Source: Coriobacteriaceae bacterium
GTDB taxonomy: Bacteria > Actinomycetota > Coriobacteriia > Coriobacteriales > Coriobacteriaceae
Assembly (NCBI GenBank): GCA_902835305.1
Contig: CADFMD010000003.1
Span: 62,001-126,000 of the forward strand
Direction: 5' to 3'
DNA length: 64,000 nucleotides
In this document: in pieces, positions 16,375-25,753 of the stretch
How positions within the stretch are numbered: position 1 is the stretch's first letter
Layout: every line of letters starts with the position of its first letter
Position numbers and translations under genes: made by a program
The notes under the pieces: generated by a model
The model's database searches: none
What the model saw: only the letters and a program-made list of their open reading frames with translations
Told to the model about the DNA's origin: nothing

Positions 16375-18603
16375 GTGGCACACAACAAACTGGAGGCAAA
16401 CCTCCAAGACCAGCGCGGGCAAGGCGGGCACGGAGCCATCCCCCTCTCCGCTGGCATGCTGCTCGTAACGCTCGGCGTCGTCTATGGCGACATCGGCACG
16501 AGCCCTATGTACACCATGAAATCAATCGTCGCCAACAACGGCGGCATCGGTACCGTCAGCGAGGACATGATCCTGGGCGCGCTTTCGCTCGTCATCTGGA
16601 CCATGACGCTCGTGACCACGGTCAAGTACGTGGTAATCGCCATGAAGGCCGACAACCACAACGAAGGCGGCATCTTCGCCCTGTTCAGCCTCGTACGCAA
16701 GGTGGCACCATGGCTGATTCTGCCCGCCATGATCGGCGGCGCGGCGCTGCTCGCCGACGGCATCCTCACCCCCGCCGTCACGGTCACCACAGCCATCGAG
16801 GGTCTACGCACCATCGAATGGGGCCATGCGCTGCTGGGCGACGGCCAGACCAACGTCATCATCATCACCATCATCATTATCTGCGGCCTATTTGCCATGC
16901 AGCGCGCCGGCACCTCGTCAATCGGCAAGCTCTTCGGCCCGCTCATGACGCTGTGGTTCCTGTTCCTGGCAGGTGCCGGTCTGTTCAACATGCTCGGCAA
17001 CCTGTCCATCTTGCGCGCGCTCAACCCCATCCGCGGCATTATGTTCCTGTTCTCGCCCATCAACCATTCGGGCATTATGGTGCTCGGCTTTGTCTTCCTG
17101 TCGACAACCGGTGCCGAGGCACTCTACTCGGACATGGGCCACGTGGGCAAGGCAAACATCTATGCATCCTGGCCATTTGTTAAGGCGGCCCTTATCCTCA
17201 ACTATCTGGGTCAGGGAGCTTGGCTGCTCGCCAATAACTCCAACCCCCAGATGCTCGCGATGGATATCGTCAACCCGTTCTATATGATGCTCCCCGAGCC
17301 CCTACGCCCGTTTGCCATCGTGCTTTCGGCCGTGGCGGCCATCATCGCCTCACAGGCGCTCATCACCGGCTCGTTCTCGCTGGTATCCGAGGCAACGCGC
17401 CTCAACCTTATGCCGCACCTGCGCATCCACTACCCCAGCGACACCAAGGGCCAGCTCTATATTCCGCTCGTCAATAAAATCATGTGGGTCGGCTGCATCT
17501 TCATCGTGCTGCTGTTCCAGAACTCCGAGCGCATGGAGAGTGCCTACGGCCTCGCCATTACCGTGACCATGCTTATGACCACCACGCTTTTGACGAGCTA
17601 TATCGCCGGCATTCTCAAGCACAAGCTGGGCGCCTGCGTCTTCGCCCTGCTCTTCGGCGCCATTGAGCTGTGCTTTTTCGCCTCGTGCCTCACCATGTTC
17701 TTTGACGGCGGCTATGTGATGATCTTCTTGGCCGCACTGCTGTTTGGCCTTATGTATGTGTGGCGTCGCGGCACCGCCATCGAGCGCACGCAGACGATTC
17801 TGCTGCCCGTCTCCAAGTACATCGACCAGCTCAATCGCCTGCGCAATGACGAGACCTATCCCGTGCTCGCCGACAATCTGGTATTTCTCACTAACAGCCC
17901 CGACCCGCTCACACTCGACCGCGACGTGCTCTATTCCATCCTGGACAAGCACCCCAAGCGCGCCAAGGCATATTGGTTCATCAACGTGCACGTTACCGAC
18001 GAACCCTATACGCACGAGTATTCCGTCGAGACCTTTGGCACGGACTTTTTGTTCCGCGTGCGCCTGGACCTGGGCTTTAAGGTCAACCAGCGCGTCAACG
18101 CCTATCTGCGTCAGATCGTCGGCGACTTGATGGCATCGGGCGAGCTGCCGCCGCAACATCACACCTACTCCATCTACGAGACGCGCGGCAACGTAGGTGA
18201 CTTCCGCTTTTGCATGCTGCGCAAGATGCTTGCCCCCGAAACGGACATCAACCGCAATGACCACCGCGTGATGGCCATCAAGTACGCCGTCCGCCGCGCC
18301 TGCGGAAGCCCGGCACGCTGGTACGGTCTCGAGAACTCGGCCATCATCATTGAGTACGTACCGCTCTTTGCCCGCATGCGCCCGGCCGTCAAACTTGTGC
18401 GCACCCAGGTGCCGCTCGAGGTTCAGATCGAAGAGGCCGAGGAAATGGAGGTCGACATCTTCTCGGACGACTTGGTCAACGGCAACGAGGCCGGCAAGAG
18501 CATGAACGTCGATCCCACCGAGCTGCTCGAGAGCGTCGCCGATACGCCCGAACAGCAACTCGACGGACTCGAGAGCACCCAGTTCAACGACGCCAACTTC
18601 TAA
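16375..18603 (+). CDS. kup: Kup-type low-affinity potassium transporter
   Basis: The 742-residue protein has the Kup signature G-V-V-Y-G-D-I-G-T-S-P near the first helix, 12 membrane segments in the first 450 residues and a long cytoplasmic C-terminal part (about 460-740). It takes up potassium with protons. The GTG at 16375 is preferred because GGGAG lies five bases before it; an ATG six codons earlier lacks a ribosome site. An acidic tail of about 60 residues follows the conserved part. A weak hairpin with 8-bp arms (16252-16275) precedes the gene, but I see no recognisable c-di-AMP riboswitch. Confidence 0.93.
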   Translation: MAHNKLEANLQDQRGQGGHGAIPLSAGMLLVTLGVVYGDIGTSPMYTMKSIVANNGGIGTVSEDMILGALSLVIWTMTLVTTVKYVVIAMKADNHNEGGIFALFSLVRKVAPWLILPAMIGGAALLADGILTPAVTVTTAIEGLRTIEWGHALLGDGQTNVIIITIIIICGLFAMQRAGTSSIGKLFGPLMTLWFLFLAGAGLFNMLGNLSILRALNPIRGIMFLFSPINHSGIMVLGFVFLSTTGAEALYSDMGHVGKANIYASWPFVKAALILNYLGQGAWLLANNSNPQMLAMDIVNPFYMMLPEPLRPFAIVLSAVAAIIASQALITGSFSLVSEATRLNLMPHLRIHYPSDTKGQLYIPLVNKIMWVGCIFIVLLFQNSERMESAYGLAITVTMLMTTTLLTSYIAGILKHKLGACVFALLFGAIELCFFASCLTMFFDGGYVMIFLAALLFGLMYVWRRGTAIERTQTILLPVSKYIDQLNRLRNDETYPVLADNLVFLTNSPDPLTLDRDVLYSILDKHPKRAKAYWFINVHVTDEPYTHEYSVETFGTDFLFRVRLDLGFKVNQRVNAYLRQIVGDLMASGELPPQHHTYSIYETRGNVGDFRFCMLRKMLAPETDINRNDHRVMAIKYAVRRACGSPARWYGLENSAIIIEYVPLFARMRPAVKLVRTQVPLEVQIEEAEEMEVDIFSDDLVNGNEAGKSMNVDPTELLESVADTPEQQLDGLESTQFNDANF

Positions 18604-18625
18604 CACGCCACCAGCCATTGACGAC

Positions 18626-18664
18626 AACGGCCTCGCATCTCATAAGAGGTGCGAGGCCGTTTTA
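18626..18664. terminator. Bidirectional terminator between kup and bile salt hydrolase
   Basis: A 16-bp stem starting AACGGCCTCGCA has a 4-base ATAA loop and T residues after it; A residues precede it, so it can also act on the other strand. It separates two convergent genes. Confidence 0.85.
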
Positions 18665-18684
18665 TGTCGCAACGGACCAGTGAG

Positions 18685-19650
18685 CTACGAACGGCGCGGC
18701 TCGGGAACCACGAGCCTATCGGGGCTCGCGCCCTCGGCATCCATCAGGCTCACGTAGCGAATCGACGGATCCCCATACATCGCGTAGTAATAATTGCCCG
18801 TGCGCGCGCTAAAGCATCCGGTGTAGATAGTCTTCTCGAACTTGCCATCGCCCATCCTGGACGCTCCCTCGATCATCACCACACCCTCGAGCGAGCGGAA
18901 CATGCGAACGACGTTTTCGGTCTCGCTCTCCTTTTGCGGGTAATTGGCATTGAGGTACGCCGCCTTTACAAAACGGCTCGGCGAATAGCAATCGCCCGGA
19001 ATGCCGCGCATGCCGGCACCGGCTCCATAGGGCTTAAGCTCGGCGCCACGCCATGTCGCCGTCTGCGGAAAATCGCTTGTGGCGGTGATATAGGTGCGCA
19101 GGTTTTCCATGTGCCACGGGAAGGTCGGCTGGTTGGCAAGGGTGTCGACCGGATCGTCGTATACATGCAGGCCGTCAGCCATCATCTCGACCACGATGCT
19201 GCGCTGGCTGTCGCCGATAATCCAATGGAGCAGCGACACGCCCAGCCCCTCTCCGGCAGATTTGGCGACAATCACCGTGTCGCGCAGCGCGGCCTCGACC
19301 TCATCGACCGTCGAGAACGTCGCTGCCACCCACAGGGGAAACTCATAGGCCGCGATATTGTTCTTGCCGTCGACAGGGCCCTCGGCATACTCGGCATAGC
19401 CGGGAAAGTTGAGCCCCGCCACAGCCAGACCCGCATCGTTACCACAGTCGAAAAACATGGGATAGTTCTTGTAATCGATGCACATGCCGATTACCGCGTG
19501 TGCCGCCGACGCATCGTCGATAAACGAATACGGAATGTGGAACCCGCGCGGCATCACGCGAACCTGTTGGCCGTAGTCAAAGCTCCAGTCGAGGTTGCGG
19601 CCCAGATACATGTGGCCAGAATTATCGGTAAATCGAATGCTCGTGCACAT
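18685..19650 (-). CDS. bsh: Bile salt hydrolase / choloylglycine hydrolase
   Basis: The 321-residue Ntn-hydrolase has the expected catalytic residues of the conjugated bile acid / penicillin V acylase family: Cys2 (exposed after Met removal), Arg18, Asp21, Asn81, Asn173 and Arg226. It hydrolyses the amide bond that joins glycine or taurine to bile acids. The start at M-C-T-S-I-R is fixed both by the catalytic Cys2 and by AGGAGG four bases upstream; longer starts would bury the nucleophile. There is no signal peptide, so it acts in the cytoplasm. Penicillin V acylase activity remains possible, but the residues around the active site favour bile salts. Confidence 0.88.
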   Translation of the reverse strand: MCTSIRFTDNSGHMYLGRNLDWSFDYGQQVRVMPRGFHIPYSFIDDASAAHAVIGMCIDYKNYPMFFDCGNDAGLAVAGLNFPGYAEYAEGPVDGKNNIAAYEFPLWVAATFSTVDEVEAALRDTVIVAKSAGEGLGVSLLHWIIGDSQRSIVVEMMADGLHVYDDPVDTLANQPTFPWHMENLRTYITATSDFPQTATWRGAELKPYGAGAGMRGIPGDCYSPSRFVKAAYLNANYPQKESETENVVRMFRSLEGVVMIEGASRMGDGKFEKTIYTGCFSARTGNYYYAMYGDPSIRYVSLMDAEGASPDRLVVPEPRRS

Positions 19651-19710
19651 AGCGCCTCCTAGCTTTACGGTCCTGCTAAGGTTATTGTCACCAAACAAAA
19701 AGGCGCTAAA

Positions 19711-19750
19711 CACAAAAGCCCGGACATGACAACAATGTCACGCCCGGACC
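19711..19750 (-). terminator. Terminator of the second deformylase-like gene
   Basis: Read leftward, a GC-rich imperfect stem (GTCCGGGCGTGACA pairing with TGTCATGTCCGGGC) is followed by TTTTGTGTTT. It isolates the deformylase-like gene from bsh. Confidence 0.65.
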
Positions 19751-19781
19751 AAAAGAGACGAAGTGCGGTGCTTTGGTCCCC

Positions 19782-20201
19782 TTAGACCAACTTTCCAAGA
19801 CAGTGGTCGATCATATGCTGGACCATCTGCGCCTCGAAGCCCACAAAGTCCTGCTTGCGCTCGCGCATCTTGCCATCGACGATCTGGTCAAAGGCAACCT
19901 TGCACTTGATATAGCGCGTGGACTTGGTGACCTCCTCGTGCGTCAGGCAGCTCTCCTCCATCTTGCTGGCGCCCAGGCCAAACACCAGACGGGGGTTGTA
20001 GAGCACGTGGGGCTCGCCGGCGTCGTCCAGGTAGACGCAGACCTTCTTGGTAACGCCAATCTGGTTAGCGGCCAAGCAGCCGGCATCATCGAGCGACTTG
20101 ATGGTATCGATCAGGTCCTGAGCAACCGACTCGTCCTCGACGGTCGCAACCTCGCAACGCTGGGACAGGATAGCCTCGTCGTGGCAAAGCTCTTTAATCA
20201 T
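19782..20201 (-). CDS. Peptide-deformylase-like protein 2 (catalytic Glu lost)
   Basis: The 139-residue protein keeps motif 1 (A-A-N-Q-I-G, Gln47) and a Cys at the motif 2 position (Cys85, in E-E-S-C-L-T), but motif 3 reads Q-H-M-I-D-H: His129 and His133 remain while the catalytic Glu is Met130. A metal could still bind, but deformylation should be abolished. The ATG at 20201 is chosen because GGAGG lies five bases upstream. It is a single gene ending in its own terminator. A peptide-binding or regulatory role is inference. Confidence 0.8.
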   Translation of the reverse strand: MIKELCHDEAILSQRCEVATVEDESVAQDLIDTIKSLDDAGCLAANQIGVTKKVCVYLDDAGEPHVLYNPRLVFGLGASKMEESCLTHEEVTKSTRYIKCKVAFDQIVDGKMRERKQDFVGFEAQMVQHMIDHCLGKLV

Positions 20202-20394
20202 ACGTTCCTCCATAGGGGTCGTTGTAACCGCTTAAGTATACGGTACCCACACATTTTCATGCGATAAATACCGTCCGTCTGTTACAAAGCGCCGAACATC
20301 AACATGCGAGGAACAGCAAGGTTGTAAAGGCGATATAGTAAATGAGTTCGTGTCAATCGGCCTAAACTCGGGGCCGAACAAGGAAAGGGTATGC

Positions 20395-21708
20395 ATGGAC
20401 GAACTTTTTCACGTCAGTGAGCGCAAGTCCACAATCGGGACCGAACTTCGCGCTGGACTGACAACATTCCTGGCGATGGCCTACATCATCGCCGTCAACC
20501 CCGCAGTGCTCTCGGGCGCTGGCATTGATGCGGGAGCGCTCGCCTGCGCCACCTGCCTGGGCGCCGGCATCATGACCATCTGCATGGGCATCTTCGCCAA
20601 CCGCCCGCTCGCCTGCGCGTCGGGTCTGGGCATCAACGCCATGATCGCGGGCATCGCCACCACCATGTGCGGCGGCGACTGGCACGTGGCCATGAGCGTT
20701 ATCTTCCTCGAGGGTATCGTCATCTTGCTGCTCGTCCTGTGCGGCCTGCGCGAGGCCATCATGGACGCCATCCCCGTGGTCCTGCGCCACGCCATCTCGG
20801 TGGGTCTGGGCCTGTTTATCGCCATGATCGGCCTGTGCGACGCCGGCATCATCACCGCTGGCGCCGGTACGCTCGTCGGCCTGGGCGACATCGCCTCCCC
20901 CACCTTTATCGTCGGCATCATCTCCATCGTCGTGACGGTTGCCCTGGCTTCCCGCAACGTGCCGGGCTCGCTGCTCATCGGCATCATCGTCGCCGTTATC
21001 GCCGGAATCCCGCTGGGCGTCACCCATGCGCCCGAGGGCCTCATCGCACCGCTCGACTTCTCGACCTTCGGCGCCCCGTTTGCCAGCACTGCCGACGGCA
21101 ACCTTGCCATCGTGAAGGTCCTGACCGACCCGATGCTGCTCGTCGTTGCCTTCTCGCTGCTCATGAGCGACTTCTTCGACACCATGGGCACCGCGATGGC
21201 CGTCGCCAAGCAGGGCGAGTTCTTGACCGAGGACGGCAATGTCGAGGACATCCGTCCCATCCTGGTCGTCGACTCCGTGGCCGCTGCTGCCGGTGGCTTT
21301 ATGGGCGTCTCCTCCATCACCACCTTCGTCGAGTCCACCTCTGGCGCTGCCGACGGTGGCCGCACGGGCCTCACCTCCGTCACCACCGGTGTGCTGTTCA
21401 TTCTCGCCGCGTTCTTCTCCCCCATCGTCACCATCGTTTCCAGCGCCGCCACCTGCGGTGCTCTGGTCTACGTCGGCTACCTCATGATGAGCGAGGCCTC
21501 CGAGATCGACTGGTCCGACGTGTCGCAGGGCTTCCCGGCGTTCATGATTGTCGCCGGCGTGCCCTTCACCTACTCCATCTCTGCCGGCATTGGTCTGGGC
21601 TTTATCGCCTACGTGGTCGTCGCGCTCTTTAAGGGCGAGGCCTCCAAGATCAAGCCGCTCATGTGGATCGCAGCCCTCGCCTTCCTCGTCTACTTCTTTG
21701 TAGCGTAG
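20395..21708 (+). CDS. NCS2 purine permease, AzgA (hypoxanthine/guanine/adenine) type
   Basis: The 437-residue protein has 13-14 hydrophobic segments and the AzgA-branch motifs A-C-A-S-G-L-G-I-N-A and S-D-F-F-D-T-M-G-T, which line the substrate site. It imports purine bases with protons. AAGGAAAGGG lies 6 bases before the ATG chosen; an earlier start has no ribosome site. Its last 15 residues (W-I-A-A-L-A-F to F-F-V-A) are found again as a scrap at 23714-23758, the mark of a tandem duplication just downstream. Confidence 0.9.
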   Translation: MDELFHVSERKSTIGTELRAGLTTFLAMAYIIAVNPAVLSGAGIDAGALACATCLGAGIMTICMGIFANRPLACASGLGINAMIAGIATTMCGGDWHVAMSVIFLEGIVILLLVLCGLREAIMDAIPVVLRHAISVGLGLFIAMIGLCDAGIITAGAGTLVGLGDIASPTFIVGIISIVVTVALASRNVPGSLLIGIIVAVIAGIPLGVTHAPEGLIAPLDFSTFGAPFASTADGNLAIVKVLTDPMLLVVAFSLLMSDFFDTMGTAMAVAKQGEFLTEDGNVEDIRPILVVDSVAAAAGGFMGVSSITTFVESTSGAADGGRTGLTSVTTGVLFILAAFFSPIVTIVSSAATCGALVYVGYLMMSEASEIDWSDVSQGFPAFMIVAGVPFTYSISAGIGLGFIAYVVVALFKGEASKIKPLMWIAALAFLVYFFVA

Positions 21709-21731
21709 GCGCAAGATTCGCAATACCAAAC

Positions 21732-21775
21732 AGCAAAGCGCGGAGTCGCATCGAGTGGCTCCGCGCTTTGCTTTT
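21732..21775 (+). terminator. Terminator of the purine permease
   Basis: AGCAAAGCGCGGAGTCGC pairs with GTGGCTCCGCGCTTTGCT around a short loop, and TTT follows. A diverged copy lies at 23784-23822. Confidence 0.85.
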
Positions 21776-21915
21776 AAAGCCAGGCACCACACGGACACGC
21801 GATGTATTGCTTCGCAAGTTTTGGACGTTTTGCTCTCCAAACGGCACTACCGACGGCTACATCCTGCAGATATGCTGGATATAACCGCATAGGCCCTATG
21901 AGGATGGGAGTAACC

Positions 21916-23691
21916 ATGGCCGCCTTGTTCACGACCCCCAAGCGCAATGACAAAACCTCTGGAGCCCATTTTGTCGAGCCCGACCTGCGCCGTCGCACGC
22001 TGCTCGCACACGGCAGCTGGCGCCGCGTGACGCGCCGCATCGTTGTAGGCGCCGTATGCGCGCTTACGGTAAGCTCGCTGCTCATGCCGAGCATCTCGCT
22101 CGCAGCCGAGTGGGTGGACGTTGGCGGCGTCCGCCACGAAGCGGCCGCGGGCCCCACGGGAGACGCCGCCGGTACCTGGTCATGGGATGGCGCCGATGAC
22201 ATGAAGCTCAACGGCTATAACGGCGGCGCGATCGAGGCAGCGGGCAAGCTCAACGTGAGCTACGAAGGCAACAACACCGTCACTAACGACGACGGCCGCG
22301 GCATCAAGGTTAAGGATGGCGCGAACGAGAACGCCGAGCTTAATATTCAGGGCGACGCGTCCAGCACGCTCAACGTGACATCTTCTCGTGACGCCATCAC
22401 TTCCGTCGGCAACATCAACATCGACGGCGCTGGCACTGTCAACGCCACGAGCACCGAGCACGACGCCATCGATGCCGGGGGCGATGTCACCATCAAGGGC
22501 TCGGGAAACGTTAACGCCACGGGCGATTCGGATGGCATCAGGGCCGACGGCAACATCACGATCGACAACAGCGGAACCGTCACCGCCAAGGCCACCGAGG
22601 ATCAGGGTATCGATGCTAACGAGAACCTCATCATAAAGGGCGGCGGCAAGGTAGAGGCAAGCTCTATCGAGGACAATGCGATTTGGGCCGACGGCAGTAT
22701 CGAGATCTCGGGTGGCAGCCAGGTCAAGGCAAGCTCCGAGGAAGACGCCGCCATCGACGGTAAAAACAGCCTCACGGTCACGAACGCTTCCCTCAACGCA
22801 AGTGGCGTTGGGTATGGCATCTATGTCTACAAGGGCATCACGCTCGATGGCGCGACCGCGACGATCCGCGCAAGCTCAGATGGCGGGGAAGTCAGCGCAC
22901 TCTTCACCGATGAGGACGACATCGTCATCAAGAACGGCTCGACTGTGGATGCGCTCGCAGAAGGCAGGTTCTCGGTTGCAATCTCCACCAGTAATTTCTA
23001 CTCCGGCGAAGCGGGTGGCCATATCTACATCAGCGACTCCGTTGTCAAGGCCATAGCCCGCTATGCCGAGACCGGCGACGACGGCCCCGACCACTACAGT
23101 GGAGACCAAAACGACGAAATCATCCCTGAGTCCGAGGGCCTGAACATCGGCATCTTCGCGCAGACCAGCGAGGGCATCACGCCCGCGACCATCTCGATCG
23201 TCCGCAGCAGGGTCACGGCCGAGGGAGACACGGCGGCAATCTTCGCCCTTGCCATGAGCGCGGACGGCAAGGCGATCGGCACCATCGAAATCGAAGGAGC
23301 CACCATCCAGACGCCTGAAGGCGGCAAGGTCATTGACTATCGCAACAAGGAAGAACTCAGCGACGGCATCGTCTACGAGGCGGGTCAAACCATCGGCACG
23401 GGCGACGCCGTGATCGACTCCCCCTACAACGAAGCAGTCGCCAAGAGCACGGTCATCGTGCCTCCCGAGGAGACCAAGCCCGAGGAAAAGCACGGCAAGA
23501 CCAAGCCCGAGGGTTCCAAGTCCGAGGGCACGAAGACAACCAAGACCGTTGCAGTTGCAGCCAAGGGAGCCAAGACCGTCGGCAAGCTCGCGGCAACCGG
23601 CGACACCTCGAACGCAGCCATCGTGGCAGCCGCCCTTGCGGGAACAGCCGCCATCGCCGCAGGCGCCCTGGCGAGTCGCAAACGCTCGTAA
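21916..23691 (+). CDS. Wall-anchored beta-helix surface protein, copy 1
   Basis: The 591-residue protein has an unusually long signal peptide (basic stretch to about residue 45, then a hydrophobic core ending S-L-A-A-E-W), then imperfect repeats of about 27 residues rich in G-N-I-x-I-D-G-x-G-x-V (about residues 115-290) that predict a right-handed beta helix, a less regular domain, a Lys/Pro/Glu linker, and the sorting signal L-A-A-T-G-D followed by a hydrophobic segment and R-K-R-S. L-A-x-T-G is the class E sortase motif of high-GC Gram-positives. The repeats resemble the Cthe_2159-type carbohydrate-binding fold, so glycan binding is likely but inferred. GGGAG precedes the ATG by five bases. 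The next gene is a tandem paralogue. Confidence 0.85.
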   Translation: MAALFTTPKRNDKTSGAHFVEPDLRRRTLLAHGSWRRVTRRIVVGAVCALTVSSLLMPSISLAAEWVDVGGVRHEAAAGPTGDAAGTWSWDGADDMKLNGYNGGAIEAAGKLNVSYEGNNTVTNDDGRGIKVKDGANENAELNIQGDASSTLNVTSSRDAITSVGNINIDGAGTVNATSTEHDAIDAGGDVTIKGSGNVNATGDSDGIRADGNITIDNSGTVTAKATEDQGIDANENLIIKGGGKVEASSIEDNAIWADGSIEISGGSQVKASSEEDAAIDGKNSLTVTNASLNASGVGYGIYVYKGITLDGATATIRASSDGGEVSALFTDEDDIVIKNGSTVDALAEGRFSVAISTSNFYSGEAGGHIYISDSVVKAIARYAETGDDGPDHYSGDQNDEIIPESEGLNIGIFAQTSEGITPATISIVRSRVTAEGDTAAIFALAMSADGKAIGTIEIEGATIQTPEGGKVIDYRNKEELSDGIVYEAGQTIGTGDAVIDSPYNEAVAKSTVIVPPEETKPEEKHGKTKPEGSKSEGTKTTKTVAVAAKGAKTVGKLAATGDTSNAAIVAAALAGTAAIAAGALASRKRS

Positions 23692-23713
23692 ACACTTTTT
23701 CGCACAGGACGGG

Positions 23714-23758
23714 TGGATCGCAGCCCTTGCCTTCCCCGTCTACTTCTTCGTAGCGTAA
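23714..23758 (+). pseudogene. Remnant of the purine permease 3' end
   Basis: Fourteen codons and a stop encode W-I-A-A-L-A-F-P-V-Y-F-F-V-A, identical but for one residue to the C-terminus of the permease ending at 21708. No upstream part of the permease is present. It marks the junction of a tandem duplication with a period of about 2051 bases. Confidence 0.9.
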
Positions 23759-23783
23759 GGGCAAGGCTGCAAAAGCTGAACAA

Positions 23784-23822
23784 TAAAGCGCGGAGTCGCC
23801 ATGCGGCCCCGCGCTTTTCTTT
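23784..23822 (+). terminator. Duplicated copy of the purine permease terminator
   Basis: AAAGCGCGGAGTCGC and GCCCCGCGCTTTT form a stem like that at 21732-21775, followed by T residues. It now sits between the two surface-protein genes and may stop read-through from copy 1 into copy 2. Confidence 0.75.
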
Positions 23823-23962
23823 TAGCGTCGGTCCCTGCGCCGGCGTGCGGCCTATTTCTCCCCCATTTTGGCCATTTTGCCCTCCAAACGGCACTACCGC
23901 CGGCAACATCCAGCAGATACGCTGAACCTAGCCGTATAGGCCCTATGAGAACGGGAGCAACC

Positions 23963-25753
23963 ATGGCAGCCTTGTTCACGACCCCCAAACGCAATGACAC
24001 TACCGCCGGAACCCATGTTGCCGAACCCGACGTTCGCCGTCGCATAGGACTCGCGCACGGCAGCTGGCGCCGCGTGACGCGCCGCATCGTCGTAGGCGCC
24101 GTGTGCGCGCTCACGGTGAGCTCGCTGCTCATGCCGAGCGTCTCGCTCGCGGCGGAATGGGTCAAGGTCGGCGAAACCAAATACAACGCCGGCACTGCGG
24201 CGGGCGACGAGACCGGCACCTGGTCGTGGGACGGCGCCGACGACTTGAAGCTCAACAACTATAACGGCGGCGAGATCCAGGCCGCAGGCAAGCTCAACGT
24301 GAATTACTCGGGAAACAACATCGTCACTGCCGACTGGATCGAAGGCATCAAGGCTTCTCATGGCAAGAATGAGAACGCCGAGCTCAATATCCAAGGCGAC
24401 GCGGGCAGCACGCTCAGCGTGACATCTACTGAGGACGCTATCCTCTCCACGGGTAATATCAACATCGACGGAGCCGGATCCGTCAACGCCACGAGCGCTG
24501 GGTTTGATGCCATCGACGCCGAGGGCGATCTCGCTATCAAAGGTTCGGGCAACGTCAACGCCACGGGCGTATCGGATGGCATCAGGGCAAACGGCAATAT
24601 CACGATTGACGACAGCGGGGCCGTCACCGCCAGGGCTACCAAGGACAAGGGTATCGGAACCGACAAGAACCTCACCATCAAGGGTGGCGGCACAGTCGAG
24701 GCAAGCTCAGCCGATAGTGAGGCCATTTGGAGCGGCGGCAACATCAATATCTCGGACGGCAGCCAGGTCAAGGCGAGCTCCGAGAAAGACGCCGCCGTCG
24801 AGGCCAAGGGCAGCCTCGCAGCCACAAACGCCTCCCTCAACGCAAACGGTGTTGAATATGGCGTCTATGCCCACAAGGGCATCACACTCGATCATGCAAA
24901 CGTGACAGTCCGCGCAAGTAAAGGCAGATACGGTGACGCCATTGCCCTCTTCACCTACCAAGACGATATCGTCGTCAAGAACGGCTCCACCGTGGACGCG
25001 TTTGCGGAAGGCGAGGTTTCGGCTGCATTCTCCACCAGAAACGATCGACCCAACGAGGAGGGTGGCCACATCTACATCAGCGACTCCGTTGTCAAGGCCA
25101 TAGCCCGCTATGTCGAGAACGGCGACGGCCCCATCCCCTACAGCGAAAACCAAGATGGTGAGACGAGCCCCGAGCCCCAAGGCGAGAACATCGGCATCAT
25201 CGCCCAGACCAGCGAGGGCGTCACACCCGCAGTCATCTCGATCATCCGCAGCAAGGTAACGGCCGAAGGAGATACAGCGGCAATCTTTGCCCGTGCCATG
25301 AGCGCTGACGGCAAGACAATCGGCACCATCAAGATTGAGAACGCCGCCATCCAGACGCCCGAAGGCGGCAAGGTCATTGACTATCGCAAGCTCCGTGACG
25401 GCATCTACGAGGCAGGCCAAGCCATCGGCACAGGCGACGCTGTGATCGACTCCCCCTATAACGAAGCTGTCGCCAAGAGCATGGTCATCGCGCCTCCCGA
25501 GGTAGCCAAGCCGGAAGACCCCAAGCTCGACGAGACCAAGCCCGCAGAAAGCAAGCCCGCGGAGTCCAAGCAGAGCCCCAGGCCTGAGGGCTCAAAGTCG
25601 ACCAAGGCCGTTGCGGCTTCAATCACGAAAGCCAAGACTACCGGCGTGCTCGCGGCAACCGGCGACACCTCGAGTGCGGCCATCGTGGCAACCGTCCTTG
25701 CGGGAACAGCCGCTATCGCCGCAGGCACCATGGCGAGCCGCAAGCGCTCTTAG
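23963..25753 (+). CDS. Wall-anchored beta-helix surface protein, copy 2
   Basis: The 596-residue protein is colinear with copy 1: the same start (M-A-A-L-F-T-T-P-K-R-N-D), the same long signal peptide, the same beta-helix repeats, and the same L-A-A-T-G-D anchor with hydrophobic tail. Differences are concentrated in repeat loops and in the Pro/Lys linker, which is longer here. Promoter-proximal bases and the GGGAG ribosome site are also conserved with copy 1. It arose by tandem duplication and may be diverging in ligand specificity. Confidence 0.85.
   Translation: MAALFTTPKRNDTTAGTHVAEPDVRRRIGLAHGSWRRVTRRIVVGAVCALTVSSLLMPSVSLAAEWVKVGETKYNAGTAAGDETGTWSWDGADDLKLNNYNGGEIQAAGKLNVNYSGNNIVTADWIEGIKASHGKNENAELNIQGDAGSTLSVTSTEDAILSTGNINIDGAGSVNATSAGFDAIDAEGDLAIKGSGNVNATGVSDGIRANGNITIDDSGAVTARATKDKGIGTDKNLTIKGGGTVEASSADSEAIWSGGNINISDGSQVKASSEKDAAVEAKGSLAATNASLNANGVEYGVYAHKGITLDHANVTVRASKGRYGDAIALFTYQDDIVVKNGSTVDAFAEGEVSAAFSTRNDRPNEEGGHIYISDSVVKAIARYVENGDGPIPYSENQDGETSPEPQGENIGIIAQTSEGVTPAVISIIRSKVTAEGDTAAIFARAMSADGKTIGTIKIENAAIQTPEGGKVIDYRKLRDGIYEAGQAIGTGDAVIDSPYNEAVAKSMVIAPPEVAKPEDPKLDETKPAESKPAESKQSPRPEGSKSTKAVAASITKAKTTGVLAATGDTSSAAIVATVLAGTAAIAAGTMASRKRS

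Noticed and set aside
17350..18627. A 425-codon open frame opposite kup
   Set aside because: It mirrors the codons of a well supported transporter gene and has no start signal or recognisable domain.
20362..21840. A 492-codon open frame on the strand opposite the purine permease
   Set aside because: Its translation is a low-complexity string of Asp, Gly, Glu and His with no ribosome site, as expected from the antisense of a GC-rich membrane protein gene.
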